DNA of 64,000 nt from CAZGMJ01 sp964526785 (GTDB lineage: Bacteria > Planctomycetota > Phycisphaerae > Sedimentisphaerales > Anaerobacaceae): contig CAZGMJ010000026.1 of assembly GCA_964526785.1 (NCBI GenBank), positions 3,421-67,420 on the forward strand, given 5' to 3'. Below are positions 44,203-53,003 of this stretch, piece by piece. Within the stretch, counting starts at the first letter, position 1, and every line of letters starts with the position of its first letter. A program made the translations under genes and the position numbers. Below the pieces are notes generated by a model, which made no database searches, had not been told where the DNA came from, and saw only the letters and a list, made by a program, of their open reading frames with translations.

Positions 44203-45561
44203 ATGTTGAAACTGTTTCTCTGGCTCAGGTATTTGCGCAAGAGGAGAATCGTCTTTCTGAGTATCGCGGCGGTCGCACTCAGCGTCTCCTTGCTGATAGT
44301 CGTTGCGAGCCTCTTCACCGGCTTCATCGAAGCCTTCGAACAGAGTGCTGCCGAAGCGGTCGGCGACGTCATTATCAGCCCGGTCGGTGGAAAACGGATA
44401 TCCGACTATCCCCTCCTGATCGAACAGCTCGAGCAGCCCGACGCCGTCGAAGCCGCAACCGCCATGCTCAGCGCCGAAGGCCTGCTTCACCTCGGCAAAG
44501 GCAACGTCCGCGCCGTGAGTGTCTGGGGAGTCCAGCCGGCCGCCCGCGCAAGAGTAACCGCATTCAAACAAGCTCTGCTCAGACAAAAAGACCTGCCCGG
44601 CCCGCCAGATTTCACAGTCCCCACAAAAGAGGACAAGACCGGCGCGTTCATCGGTATCGGCGTCATCCAGGAGCCGAACGAGCTGACCGACGAATACGAC
44701 TTCGCGATCGTCGATGAAATGATCGCCGACGAAGTCTTCATCACAACCGGAACCGTCACCCAGACCTCCACGGACGATGGAGACGCCTCCCGCCGCAGGC
44801 TGAATCGAAAACTGCTGCGGGTCGCCGTCGCCGACATCGTCTTCACCGGCGTCTACGAAGTGGATCGCGGCTTCGTCTTCGTCCCGATCGACTTCCTCCA
44901 GAGCGAGCTGTACCCCGACCGGAAAACGCCGTTCGCCGATGAGATTCACATCAAAGTCCGCCCCGGCCTGAATGACGAAACCGCCATCGCAGTGGTCCGC
45001 GGCGTCTGGCAGACCTTCGCCGAAAAGCACCTCGGCTGGTCGGACCTCGAAATCAGCTACACAACCATAGAAACGGCCCGCCAGAAGCAGAGCCGATACG
45101 TCGCCGAACTGCGCAAACAGATGGGCGTGCTGCTCGTCATCTTCGGCGTCGTCAGCTTCAGCGTGATCGTCCTGGTCTTCTGCATCTTCTACATGATCGT
45201 CACGACCAAACAAAAGGACATCGCCATCATCAAAAGCTGCGGCACGGGCAGCACCTCGGTCGCAATGATCTTCATCGGCTTCGGCCTCTGCGTCGGCATG
45301 ATCGGCTCGGCCTTCGGCGCCGCCCTCGGCTACGTCATCACCCGCAACATCAATACCATCGAAAACTGGGTCCGCGTGCTCTTCGGCCTCAAGCTCTGGA
45401 AGAGCAGCGTCTACATGTTCAGCAAAATACCGAATCAGGTGGACTGGCCTTCGGTGGGCCAAATCGTCGTGCTCGCGACCATCGCCGCCGCCGTCGGAGC
45501 GCTCATCCCCGCCTTCGTTGCAGCACGCACCAAACCGGTCAACATTTTGAGATACGAATAG
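44203..45561 (+). CDS. FtsX-like ABC permease (LolC/E-type), first copy
   Basis: 452 residues. One transmembrane helix at the N-terminus (IVFLSIAAVALSVSLLIVVA), a large MacB-type periplasmic domain (about 45-310), then three helices (LLVIFGVVSFSVIVLVFCIF, ...GLCVGMIGSAFGAALGY, GQIVVLATIAAAVGALI) ending VNILRYE. Together with the second permease and the LolD-like ATPase this forms a LolCDE-like lipoprotein release or other type VII ABC system. No clear Shine-Dalgarno precedes the ATG. The N-terminal region contains a Leu/Ile-rich helix as in LolC/E, but Lol versus MacB roles cannot be separated by eye. Confidence 0.85.
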   Translation: MLKLFLWLRYLRKRRIVFLSIAAVALSVSLLIVVASLFTGFIEAFEQSAAEAVGDVIISPVGGKRISDYPLLIEQLEQPDAVEAATAMLSAEGLLHLGKGNVRAVSVWGVQPAARARVTAFKQALLRQKDLPGPPDFTVPTKEDKTGAFIGIGVIQEPNELTDEYDFAIVDEMIADEVFITTGTVTQTSTDDGDASRRRLNRKLLRVAVADIVFTGVYEVDRGFVFVPIDFLQSELYPDRKTPFADEIHIKVRPGLNDETAIAVVRGVWQTFAEKHLGWSDLEISYTTIETARQKQSRYVAELRKQMGVLLVIFGVVSFSVIVLVFCIFYMIVTTKQKDIAIIKSCGTGSTSVAMIFIGFGLCVGMIGSAFGAALGYVITRNINTIENWVRVLFGLKLWKSSVYMFSKIPNQVDWPSVGQIVVLATIAAAVGALIPAFVAARTKPVNILRYE

Positions 45562-45612
45562 AATACCCAATCCGCCCCTGCCCGAATGGTAAGCAGGCGA
45601 AGAAAGAAGTTC

Positions 45613-46962
45613 ATGTACAAGATAGTCCTGGCATTGCGATATCTCATCAAGCGGAAGATAACGTTCTTCGCGATCCTGGCGGTCACGCTGTGTGTCTTCA
45701 TCGTCGTCGTCGTGATGACCGTAATGACCGGACTCGTCCGCAACTTCAAAAAAGCCAACCACGACTTCGCTGGCGATTGCATCGTCGGCACAAAATCCCT
45801 CGTCGGTTTCACCGACTACGAAGAATTCATCCAGACCCTCGAATCGTCCGGCCTCATCGAAGGCGCATCGCCTGTAGTCAACAGCTACGGCCTGCTCAGC
45901 CCGAAGAACCGCGACCTCAACCGCGGCATCGAGATCATGGGTATCGATCCCGTCCGCCACTCCCGCGCAACCGGCTTCGCCGACTCGCTCCACTTCCACA
46001 CCGACGACCCCGCCGACGCCTTCATCCCGCCGCACGACCCCAATCGCTCCGGCTGCATCTTCGGCATCGATCTGCTCTTCGATCGCAACGAAAAGAGCGA
46101 ATACCCCTACGAAACCGCGCCCATTCGATTCGGCGTCGCGATCAGTTGCTTCCCGCTCACCTCCCGCGGCGCACTGGCCAAAGCCGGCCTCGGACTGGTC
46201 AACACGCAGACCTTCTACTACAGCGACCACTCCCACAGCGGTCTGGCCCGCGTCGATGGTTCGCTGATCTACCTCCCTCTGGAAGCCGCCCAGGTTCTCT
46301 GCGGCATGTCCGGCAGCACCAAACGCGCAACCGCCATTCACATGCGCTTTCGTCCCGGCATAAAGGTCGAACAGGGATGCCGCAAAGTCGCCGCCCTCTG
46401 GCAGCAGTTCAAACGCGACAAAAAGGACGACAAGTACGCCTATCTGCTCGACACCGTCACCGTCCAGAGCTGGAAGGAAAACCGCCGCACATTCATCGCC
46501 GCGATGGAAAAAGAACAAACCATGATGACCGTCATGTTCGGCTTCGTCGGCATCACCACCGTCTTCATCGTCCTCGTCGTCTTCTACATGATCATCAGCC
46601 ACAAGAGCAAAGACATCGGCATCCTGCGCAGCATCGGCGTTCCCAACTTCGGCATCATTCAGCTCTTCGAAGGCTTTGCCTGTATCGTCGGCCTCGTCGG
46701 CTCGGCCCTCGGCGTGCTCGGCGGCTGGCTCTTCCTCGTGAATATCAACCGGATCGAGGATCTGCTGTTCGAGAAGTTCGGCTTCCAGCTCTGGGATCGC
46801 ACGATCTACGCCATCGGCGAAATCCCCAACCAGGTGGACCCCGCCGTCCTCGCCACCATCGCCGGACTGGCCGTCGCCGCATGCCTCGCCGGCGCATTGA
46901 TACCAAGCTGGCAGATCGTTCGAAGAAGCCCCGTCGATATCCTCCAGGTGAACCAGTTATGA
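45613..46962 (+). CDS. FtsX-like ABC permease (LolC/E-type), second copy
   Basis: 449 residues from ATG 45613 (GAAAGAAG upstream; 45586 is an alternative start). Topology is the same as the previous gene: one N-terminal helix (ILAVTLCVFIVVVVMTVMTG), periplasmic domain with CIVGTKSLVGFTDYEEF, then three C-terminal helices and the ending SPVDILQVNQL. The region ...YKSKDIGILRSIGVPN (about 335) is the typical coupling loop of this family. Its stop codon overlaps the ATG of a 29-codon ORF (ATGA), which in turn overlaps the LolD-like gene. Confidence 0.85.
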   Translation: MYKIVLALRYLIKRKITFFAILAVTLCVFIVVVVMTVMTGLVRNFKKANHDFAGDCIVGTKSLVGFTDYEEFIQTLESSGLIEGASPVVNSYGLLSPKNRDLNRGIEIMGIDPVRHSRATGFADSLHFHTDDPADAFIPPHDPNRSGCIFGIDLLFDRNEKSEYPYETAPIRFGVAISCFPLTSRGALAKAGLGLVNTQTFYYSDHSHSGLARVDGSLIYLPLEAAQVLCGMSGSTKRATAIHMRFRPGIKVEQGCRKVAALWQQFKRDKKDDKYAYLLDTVTVQSWKENRRTFIAAMEKEQTMMTVMFGFVGITTVFIVLVVFYMIISHKSKDIGILRSIGVPNFGIIQLFEGFACIVGLVGSALGVLGGWLFLVNINRIEDLLFEKFGFQLWDRTIYAIGEIPNQVDPAVLATIAGLAVAACLAGALIPSWQIVRRSPVDILQVNQL

Positions 46963-47048
46963 TTGATTATTTCCCGCCGCTGCCATACCATGATGCACCG
47001 CGCCGCGTGCTCGTACAAGCGCTTGAAGAACGAATCACCGAATTATGA
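46959..47048 (+). CDS. tiny 29-codon ORF coupled on both sides inside the lol-like operon
   Basis: ATG at 46959 overlaps the stop of the permease (ATGA at 46959-46962), and its own stop overlaps the start of the ATP-binding gene (ATGA at 47045-47048). The predicted peptide starts MIDYFPPLPYHDAPRR and ends LEERITEL. Double stop-start overlap is the arrangement used for translational coupling, so ribosomes finishing the permease could translate it and restart on the ATPase gene. It may be a real microprotein or only a coupling spacer; there is no independent RBS. Confidence 0.4.
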   Translation: MIDYFPPLPYHDAPRRVLVQALEERITEL

Positions 47049-47743
47049 GCCAGAACGATAACATCATAACCGCAGAAGGCGTCCACAAGACCTACCGCAT
47101 GGGCGCCACCCGCGTAAAAGTCCTCAAAGGCGTGAATCTGTCCGTCAGGAGAGGCGAATTCGTGGCAATAATCGGAGCTTCCGGCAGCGGAAAAAGCACT
47201 TTCCTGCACATCCTCGGTGCCCTCGACAAACCCGACAAAGGCGTCGTGCGATTCGACGGCCGCGACATATCCCGCCAGAACGGCCGCGACTTGAACCGTT
47301 TCCGCAACAGAACCATCGGATTCGTCTTTCAGTTCTATCACTTGCTGGACGAACTAAGCGTACTGGAGAATGTCTATCTGCCCGCGATGGCTTCCAGAAG
47401 CATCCCGGGCTGGTTCGCCTGCCGAAATCGCGCCAAACGCCGGGCCGCATCGCTGCTCGAAACGCTCGGCCTCGGCCAAAGAGCCGTGCACAAGCCCTAC
47501 CAGCTCTCCGGCGGAGAACGCCAGCGGGCAGCTATCGGCAGGGCGCTGATGAACGAGCCCCAACTGCTTCTCGCCGACGAGCCGACGGGAAACCTTGACT
47601 CAGCCACCGGAAATGGTATCCTGAAGGTTCTGGAGGAACTCAACGGGGCCGGCCAGACCATCGTGATGGTAACACACGATCAAAGGATTGCGCAAAGAGC
47701 CGGGCGAATCGTTACCCTCTCGGACGGAAAAATGAAAACGTAA
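47045..47743 (+). CDS. lolD: LolD-like ABC transporter ATP-binding protein
   Basis: 232 residues. Walker A GASGSGKST, Q-loop in FVFQFYHLLDELSV, signature LSGGERQRAAIGRAL, Walker B LLLADEPTGNLD, and H-loop VTHDQRIA. The FQFYHLLDELSVLENV segment is characteristic of LolD/MacB-type ATPases. It completes a permease-permease-ATPase set that likely moves lipoproteins out of the inner membrane or expels substrates. Start overlaps the preceding tiny ORF by ATGA. Confidence 0.9.
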   Translation: MSQNDNIITAEGVHKTYRMGATRVKVLKGVNLSVRRGEFVAIIGASGSGKSTFLHILGALDKPDKGVVRFDGRDISRQNGRDLNRFRNRTIGFVFQFYHLLDELSVLENVYLPAMASRSIPGWFACRNRAKRRAASLLETLGLGQRAVHKPYQLSGGERQRAAIGRALMNEPQLLLADEPTGNLDSATGNGILKVLEELNGAGQTIVMVTHDQRIAQRAGRIVTLSDGKMKT

Positions 47744-47789
47744 CCAAACGGTACGCAGTTACATCCTCGGACAATGCAAGAGGTTGCTT

Positions 47790-48656
47790 ATGGGACAGAA
47801 GATCTGGCTTGACGACAAGCTCGTTGACCGGGCCGATGCAAAGATATCGGTCTTCGACCACGGCCTGCTCTATGGCGACGGAGTCTTCGAAGGCATTCGC
47901 GTCTACGGCGGCAGGATTTTCGAGTTCGAGGCCCACATGCGCAGGCTCTACGAATCCGCCAAAGCCATCCGTCTCGAAATCCCGATGGACCGCGCTGAAC
48001 TGATGCAGGCAACCGAAAAGACCGTCCAGGCAAACAACATTCGCGACGGCTATATCCGCCTGCTCGTTACGCGCGGCGCCGGAAACCTCGGCCTCAACCC
48101 CTTCACGTGCGAAAAGTCGATCATCGTTATCATCGCCGACGCAATCCAGCTCTATCCCGAAGAACTCTACGAAAAGGGTATGAAGGTAATCTGCGCCACC
48201 ACGATGCGCAATCATCCGCTGGCGGTCCCCCCGCAGGTCAAGAGCCTCAATTACCTCAACAACATTCTCGCCAAGATCGAGGCCCTCGACAACGACGTGC
48301 CCGAAGCGATCATGTTCAATCACCTCGGCTACGTCGCCGAAGCCACCGGTGACAACGTCTTCATCGTGCGCAGCGGCGTCGTCTACGTCCCGCCCGTGCA
48401 GGCCGGTTCGCTCGACGGCATCACGCGCTCGATAGTCATCAGGCTCGCAAAAGCAGAAGGCATAGATGTAGTTGAACAGAACCTCACGCGCTGCGACCTC
48501 TACACCTGCGATGAGTTCTTCCTCACCGGCACTGCCGCCGAAGTTATCGGCATTGTGGAAATCGACGGCCGAATCGTTGGCCGGGGCCGCCCGGGCCCCA
48601 TTACGCAATTGCTGCGCAGGAAGTTCTTTGAATACGCTCACGGAAAGGAGAAGTAG
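47790..48656 (+). CDS. ilvE: branched-chain amino acid aminotransferase (PLP fold type IV)
   Basis: 288 residues; ATG 47790 is preceded by AAGAGG (the in-frame TTG at 47784 is an alternative). Motifs of fold-type IV aminotransferases: DHGLLYGDGVFEGIRVYGG, catalytic Lys in QVKSLNYLNNILAK, GYVAEATGDNVFIV and FLTGTAAEVIGI. Transfers the amino group between glutamate and branched-chain 2-oxo acids; D-amino acid transaminases share the fold, so substrate is inferred from the whole pattern. Confidence 0.88.
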   Translation: MGQKIWLDDKLVDRADAKISVFDHGLLYGDGVFEGIRVYGGRIFEFEAHMRRLYESAKAIRLEIPMDRAELMQATEKTVQANNIRDGYIRLLVTRGAGNLGLNPFTCEKSIIVIIADAIQLYPEELYEKGMKVICATTMRNHPLAVPPQVKSLNYLNNILAKIEALDNDVPEAIMFNHLGYVAEATGDNVFIVRSGVVYVPPVQAGSLDGITRSIVIRLAKAEGIDVVEQNLTRCDLYTCDEFFLTGTAAEVIGIVEIDGRIVGRGRPGPITQLLRRKFFEYAHGKEK

Positions 48657-48682
48657 CGTTCGGCCGCTGCGATTGGGCCCGG

Positions 48683-49705
48683 ATGCCGCACACCATGAAA
48701 TCGTCGGCACATACGGACACCTCGACAAATACTCCTCAAATCGCCGTGCCTGCTTTTGCATCCATTGCCGAGCATCTTGATCACGTGCGCCGAACCATCT
48801 GTGATGAGCTTGTCGTCCCGCCCGGTGCGCCCGAACTCGAACCGCTGCTCGAACAAATCAGACGCAATAACGGCAAGATGATTCGCCCCGGCCTCGTTCT
48901 GCTCTCGGGTCGTGCCTGCGGCCGGATCACGGACGACCACGTCCGTACCGCCGCAGTCCTCGAATTAGTACATACCGCGACGCTGCTGCATGACGACGTT
49001 ATCGATGAAGGTCGTACACGCCGGGGCAAACCCACCGTGAACAGCCGTTGGGGCAATGAATCGGCCGTACTGCTGGGCGATTTCCTGCTCGGCCGCGTCT
49101 TTCGAATGTGTGCCGACCTGCCGGATCACGCCGCCCGCCAGATTGCCGATGCCGCTATAGAAGTCTGTATGGGCGAATTGCGACAGGTAGCGCACAAACA
49201 GGACCTCGAACTTCAAGAGCAGCAGTACCTGGACATCATTGCCAATAAAAGCGCTTCGCTGTTTCGCACCTGTTGCAGCCTGGGCGCTTCGCTGGCCGGC
49301 GCCCGACCCGAGCAAACAGAAGCGCTCGGCCAATTCGGTCTCAATGCGGGAATCGCGTTCCAGATCACTGACGACGTGCTCGATATCGTCGGAGACGAAG
49401 ACCGCACCGGAAAGACGCTCGGAAGCGATGCCGTCCACAACAAACTCACTCTCCCTCTGATCCACCTCATTGCAACCGCCGAAAACGGAATCGTCACTCG
49501 CGTGGGGGACGTCCTGGATAGCGGCCCCGAATCGAAGACCGAGTTGCGCCGGCTTCTGCAACAACACGGCAGCCTCGATTACGCCCGAACCATATCCCGA
49601 AGCTTCGTCAACCGCGCCGTGCAGTCGCTCTCCGTCGTCGCTCCCTCGCAGTCCCTTGCCGCCCTCGAACAGACTGCCGTCTTCCTGTGTGATCGCGTCG
49701 CCTGA
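48683..49705 (+). CDS. trans-polyprenyl diphosphate synthase
   Basis: 340 residues. First Asp-rich motif LLHDDVIDEGRTRRG and second ITDDVLDIVGDE, with GKMIRPGLVLL ahead, define an all-trans isoprenyl diphosphate synthase (octaprenyl/heptaprenyl type, probably for quinone side chains). Chain length cannot be fixed: the residue before the first motif (AAVLELVHTATLLHDD) suggests a long-chain product. Start at ATG 48683 or 48695; RBS is not strong. Confidence 0.88.
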   Translation: MPHTMKSSAHTDTSTNTPQIAVPAFASIAEHLDHVRRTICDELVVPPGAPELEPLLEQIRRNNGKMIRPGLVLLSGRACGRITDDHVRTAAVLELVHTATLLHDDVIDEGRTRRGKPTVNSRWGNESAVLLGDFLLGRVFRMCADLPDHAARQIADAAIEVCMGELRQVAHKQDLELQEQQYLDIIANKSASLFRTCCSLGASLAGARPEQTEALGQFGLNAGIAFQITDDVLDIVGDEDRTGKTLGSDAVHNKLTLPLIHLIATAENGIVTRVGDVLDSGPESKTELRRLLQQHGSLDYARTISRSFVNRAVQSLSVVAPSQSLAALEQTAVFLCDRVA

Positions 49706-49768
49706 CGGATAGTCCTGTTGCAGACCACCCGGTTAATCTGCCCCGCGGACAATCTCCGCGCGTAACGC

Positions 49769-49799
49769 AAAAAAAAGCCGGCCCCCATGGGAGCCGGCT
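49769..49799 (-). terminator. Rho-independent terminator of the porin-like gene
   Basis: Minus-strand hairpin AGCCGGC/GCCGGCT (49793-49799 with 49776-49782), extended by CCCATGGG in the loop, followed on the minus strand by eight T (A-run 49769-49776). It lies 28 bp after the stop codon at 49827. Confidence 0.85.
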
Positions 49800-49826
49800 G
49801 TAGGTTGCATCATGCTTTGGGCTTAC

Positions 49827-50657
49827 TTACTGCACTTTCCATTCGCCGTTGATACCGAAGTAGTACTCGTCCGATGAATTCACCGAGTCATCCCAGGAGG
49901 ACTGATAGGCTGCGAACGGACTGAGTACGCCACCGGCTACATCGAAATCGGTGGATACGCTCAGCGTCCCGTGCGACCAATCGTGATCGACGTTTCTGCC
50001 GCCTGTACTGGCGTTGAAGATTGTCTGGAATGCCCAGTGCAAAGTGCGCTCAGGATTACCCGTAAACCAATCCGGAATCTTCTGGGCGTATGCCAGCCCG
50101 AAAATGTGCATCCATCCCCCGGACTGACGGTAGTCGGACCATGCATAACCATTGTCGCTTCGCCTGCCGCTTTCATCTGCCCATAGTTTCGCCAGAGTAT
50201 AACTTGGAATCAGGCCCCCCTGGCAGATGTTGGGCCACGCCAAACTAAGGAACATCTCCTGGTAATCCAAATCCGCTGTGGGTGAGTGACGGGTCGGACC
50301 GTCGGGGAAGTTGTAGTATATCCAGCCGACTTCCCAGTCCATCTGATGCGCTTCGCCTTCTTTTACACTGTTGCCGTAGGCCAGCGTGTAGTCGATCTCT
50401 TCGCTATTCTCGAAACCGCTTCCGTTGGCGCGCGACCACCATACCTGTCCGCGAAAGCCGCTGTCACCAAAGGTGAAGTCGGCGTACGGCTGAATCGCAC
50501 TGTGATTGTTCGCGTACGAATCGAAGCCCCGCCAGATGTACCGGCTTACGTACGTCGCCCCGACGTCGATGCCGATATCGCTGACCTGCTGAGCGGGGGC
50601 CAGTCCTGCCACGACCATCACAATGATCGCTGCCCAAACAATTGTCTTCTTGTTCAT
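49827..50657 (-). CDS. putative outer-membrane porin-like beta-barrel (TorF-like)
   Basis: 276 residues from ATG 50657, which has AAGGAG upstream. Signal peptide (KKTIVWAAIIVMVVAGLAPAQ), then DIGIDVGATYVSRYIWRGFD, the start of a family of small predicted porins, followed by aromatic, alternating strands ending in SSDEYYFGINGEWKVQ. Forms a beta-barrel in the outer membrane, substrate unknown. It is divergent from rarA and has a good terminator. Confidence 0.72.
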   Translation of the reverse strand: MNKKTIVWAAIIVMVVAGLAPAQQVSDIGIDVGATYVSRYIWRGFDSYANNHSAIQPYADFTFGDSGFRGQVWWSRANGSGFENSEEIDYTLAYGNSVKEGEAHQMDWEVGWIYYNFPDGPTRHSPTADLDYQEMFLSLAWPNICQGGLIPSYTLAKLWADESGRRSDNGYAWSDYRQSGGWMHIFGLAYAQKIPDWFTGNPERTLHWAFQTIFNASTGGRNVDHDWSHGTLSVSTDFDVAGGVLSPFAAYQSSWDDSVNSSDEYYFGINGEWKVQ

Positions 50658-50737
50658 GCTCTTCTCCTTGTCCAATCCTTTTTACAACACTGCTACAACC
50701 GATCCTGTACTCCATCTACCTGTATCGTTAAACCACC

Positions 50738-50754
50738 CGCCACCAAAATGCCAA
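50738..50754 (-). promoter_or_regulatory. possible sigma-54-type promoter for the porin-like gene
   Basis: Minus-strand TTGGCATTTTGGTGGCG: GG, ten bases, GC as required by RpoN, but CAT for CAC and TGGC for TTGC. No bacterial enhancer-binding protein gene is in the window. Treat as a weak call. Confidence 0.2.
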
Positions 50755-51021
50755 GTCTAATTCAACCTTCCGGCAAATCAAATGAAAAACACGTTAGAAC
50801 AAAAAATTTTGTCGCCTGCTCCAAACCCCGAAATCCCGCCTGCCAACATTGGCAATCCCATCGTTCTCGGTCTCATGACGTTCGCGCCACGACGCGGTGT
50901 CAACATCAAACATCCCGTTATGAGTCTGTCATCCACGCGTCACAGGACCCCGGTCGCCTGCCCCGCATCCGAATCACAACCGACCGATAAACGAACGTTC
51001 GACACGTCTTGAACGTACCCA

Positions 51022-51027
51022 TATAAT
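51022..51027 (+). promoter_or_regulatory. -10 element for a probably leaderless rarA transcript
   Basis: A perfect TATAAT ends 7 bases before ATG 51035, so transcription would begin at or next to the A of the start codon. TTCGACA stands about 17-18 bases upstream as a -35. No Shine-Dalgarno is present before the ATG, in line with a leaderless mRNA. Confidence 0.5.
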
Positions 51028-51034
51028 CGCAGAT

Positions 51035-52420
51035 ATGGCAAAGAACGATCCCCAGAAAGAACTGTTTGGCAGCCTCGAAAAGGCAAACGTGGAAGCTGCC
51101 GCACCGCTGGCTGTGCGTATGCGACCACAGAAACTCGAGCATTTCGTCGGACAGAAGCATTTTATGGGACCTGGCAAGCTGCTCAATCGCATGCTTCAGG
51201 CCGATCGCCTCAGCAGCCTCATATTTCACGGGCCGCCCGGCGTTGGCAAAACATCGCTCGCCAGAGTCATCGCCAGCCATACCCGCGCCGCCTTCCATTA
51301 TCTAAGCGCACCGGCTGCAACCGTAAAGGATATCCGCGAGGTAATAGCCGCCGCCGGAGATCGCCTCGCAGCCCGAGGCACCCGTACCGTGCTGTTCATC
51401 GACGAACTTCACCGCTTCAACCGAGCCCAGCAGGACGTGCTGCTCGACGACGTGGAAACGGGCACCATAATTTTGATCGGCGCCACGACCGAAAATCCAT
51501 ATTTCTCCGTCAATTCACCGCTGATCTCGCGCAGCACAGTCTTTCGTTTCGACCCCCTCGGCAAAGACGACATCCTCTCGCTTCTCAATGCCGCCATCGA
51601 AGACCGCCAGCGAGGTCTCGGCAAATACCGCATAGATGCCGCACCTGAAGCATTGGAGTTCCTCGCATCGCTGGCCGACGGCGACGCCAGAAAAGCCCTC
51701 AACGCACTGGAGATTGGGGTCCTTTCGCAGGCTTCTGGCGAGACCGAACGCGCCATCAGCTTCGACCTGGACGTGGCTCGCGAATCCATCCAGCAAAAAG
51801 CCGTTGCATACGACACGGGCGACACACACTACGACCTGGCCAGCGCCTTGCAGAAGAGTATGAGAGGCTCGGACCCCGACGCAACCGTGTACTGGCTGGC
51901 CAGAATGATCGTCGGAGGCGAGGATACCCGCTTCATTGCCCGCCGCATCGCCGTCTGTGCCGCCGAAGATGTGGGCAACGCCGATCCCATGGCAACCGTT
52001 CTGGCCGCTGCGGCCGTACAGATCTCCGAGTTCGTCGGGCTGCCCGAAGCCCAGTTGCACCTCGCCCAGGCGGCCATCTATGTCGCGTGCGCCCCGAAGT
52101 CCAACGCCTCGGCCAAAGCAATCTGGAAAGCCGCCGCCGATGTCCGAAACCAACCCACCACTCCCGTGCCGAAGCACCTCAAGGACAGCCACTACGCCGC
52201 TGCAAAAAAACTCGGAGTCGGCGCCGAATACAAATACCCCCACGATTTTCCCAACGGATTTGTCGCTCAGGATTACCTCCCCAGGCCAATGGACCAGCAA
52301 TATTACCGGCCCGCCGACGCCGGACATGAAAAAAACATCGGCCTGTATTTACAAAAACTGCAAACCCTGATACAACGGAACCGAACACACAATCGTAATT
52401 CTACGAAGAAGGAAACGTGA
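51035..52420 (+). CDS. rarA: replication-associated recombination protein RarA (MgsA), AAA+ ATPase
   Basis: 461 residues. RMRPQKLEHFVGQKHFMGPG is the RarA/WHIP start, GPPGVGKTSL Walker A, TVLFIDELHRFNRAQQDVLL Walker B plus the DELHRF signature, GATTENPYFSVNSPLISRS sensor 1 and arginine finger, then SLADGDARKALNALE sensor 2 and the C-terminal tetramerisation domain ending YKYPHDFPNGFVAQDYLP. Acts at stalled replication forks. Its stop codon is immediately followed by the ATG of the cyclo-ligase. Confidence 0.93.
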   Translation: MAKNDPQKELFGSLEKANVEAAAPLAVRMRPQKLEHFVGQKHFMGPGKLLNRMLQADRLSSLIFHGPPGVGKTSLARVIASHTRAAFHYLSAPAATVKDIREVIAAAGDRLAARGTRTVLFIDELHRFNRAQQDVLLDDVETGTIILIGATTENPYFSVNSPLISRSTVFRFDPLGKDDILSLLNAAIEDRQRGLGKYRIDAAPEALEFLASLADGDARKALNALEIGVLSQASGETERAISFDLDVARESIQQKAVAYDTGDTHYDLASALQKSMRGSDPDATVYWLARMIVGGEDTRFIARRIAVCAAEDVGNADPMATVLAAAAVQISEFVGLPEAQLHLAQAAIYVACAPKSNASAKAIWKAAADVRNQPTTPVPKHLKDSHYAAAKKLGVGAEYKYPHDFPNGFVAQDYLPRPMDQQYYRPADAGHEKNIGLYLQKLQTLIQRNRTHNRNSTKKET

Positions 52421-53002
52421 ATGGAGAAACGCCGGTTGCGTCGCGAGTTGCAGGAATGTTTGCTCGCTATCTTGCCGGAACAACGCAAATTGAAGAGCAC
52501 GAAGGCATGCGAGTACCTCGTCGCAACGCCGGAATTTCAACGGGCGTCGACCGTTATGATGTACCTGGCGCTTCCCGAAGAAGTCGATACGTCCGAGGCC
52601 ATTCTCCATGCCTGGCAGCGTGGCAAACAGGTTGCCGTGCCGAAAGTGTCCTTCGAGCATCGACATATGATACCGGTCGAAATACACTCGCTCGACACGG
52701 AAATGGTAACCCAGTCGATGGGGCTCAGACATCCTGCTTCTGGCACGCCCGTTGCCTTTGAGGCAATTGATCTGGTCGTTGCGCCGGGCCTCGCTTTCGA
52801 TCGCTCGGGCAACCGACTCGGGCGGGGCGGATCCTATTACGACAGATTCTTCGCACATGAATCGCTCAGGGCCGCCCGTTGCGGGTTCGGCTTTGCCGAG
52901 CAGCTTATCGAAGCCGTCCCGGCGACCGAAACCGATCAGCCGGTGGATGTGATAGTTACGGACGAGGGGATTACACGTATTCAAAGCGCAAAAGGAGTTT
53001 AG
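52421..53002 (+). CDS. 5-formyltetrahydrofolate cyclo-ligase family protein
   Basis: 193 residues. VMMYLALPEEVDT, GKQVAVPKVSFEHRHM, and the substrate/ATP-binding GNRLGRGGSYYDRFF near 130-145 are the family hallmarks. Converts 5-formyl-THF to 5,10-methenyl-THF with ATP. ATG directly abuts the rarA stop, so it is translationally coupled. A weak SD lies inside the end of rarA. Next gene starts 1 bp after its stop. Confidence 0.88.
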   Translation: MEKRRLRRELQECLLAILPEQRKLKSTKACEYLVATPEFQRASTVMMYLALPEEVDTSEAILHAWQRGKQVAVPKVSFEHRHMIPVEIHSLDTEMVTQSMGLRHPASGTPVAFEAIDLVVAPGLAFDRSGNRLGRGGSYYDRFFAHESLRAARCGFGFAEQLIEAVPATETDQPVDVIVTDEGITRIQSAKGV

Positions 53003-53003
53003 C

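Larger units (their letters stand above)
50658..51034. other. divergent promoter region between the porin-like gene and rarA
   Basis: 377 bases with no gene. On the minus strand a TTGGCAT....TGGCG motif (50738-50754) fits the invariant GG-N10-GC of sigma-54 promoters with two mismatches, about 80 bases before the porin start; a sigma-70-like alternative is TTGGCA-N18-TAACGA. On the plus strand a perfect TATAAT (51022-51027) lies 7 bases before the rarA ATG. Confidence 0.4.

Noticed and set aside
42712..46602. Very long minus-strand open frame opposite lysS and the permease genes
   Set aside because: Composition-driven shadow of GC-rich plus-strand genes with clear motifs; no RBS, no recognisable domain.
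45690..47048. Long plus-strand frame overlapping the second permease
   Set aside because: Arg/His-rich translation typical of a shifted GC-rich frame; only its last 30 codons (46959-47048) lie outside the permease and are reported separately.
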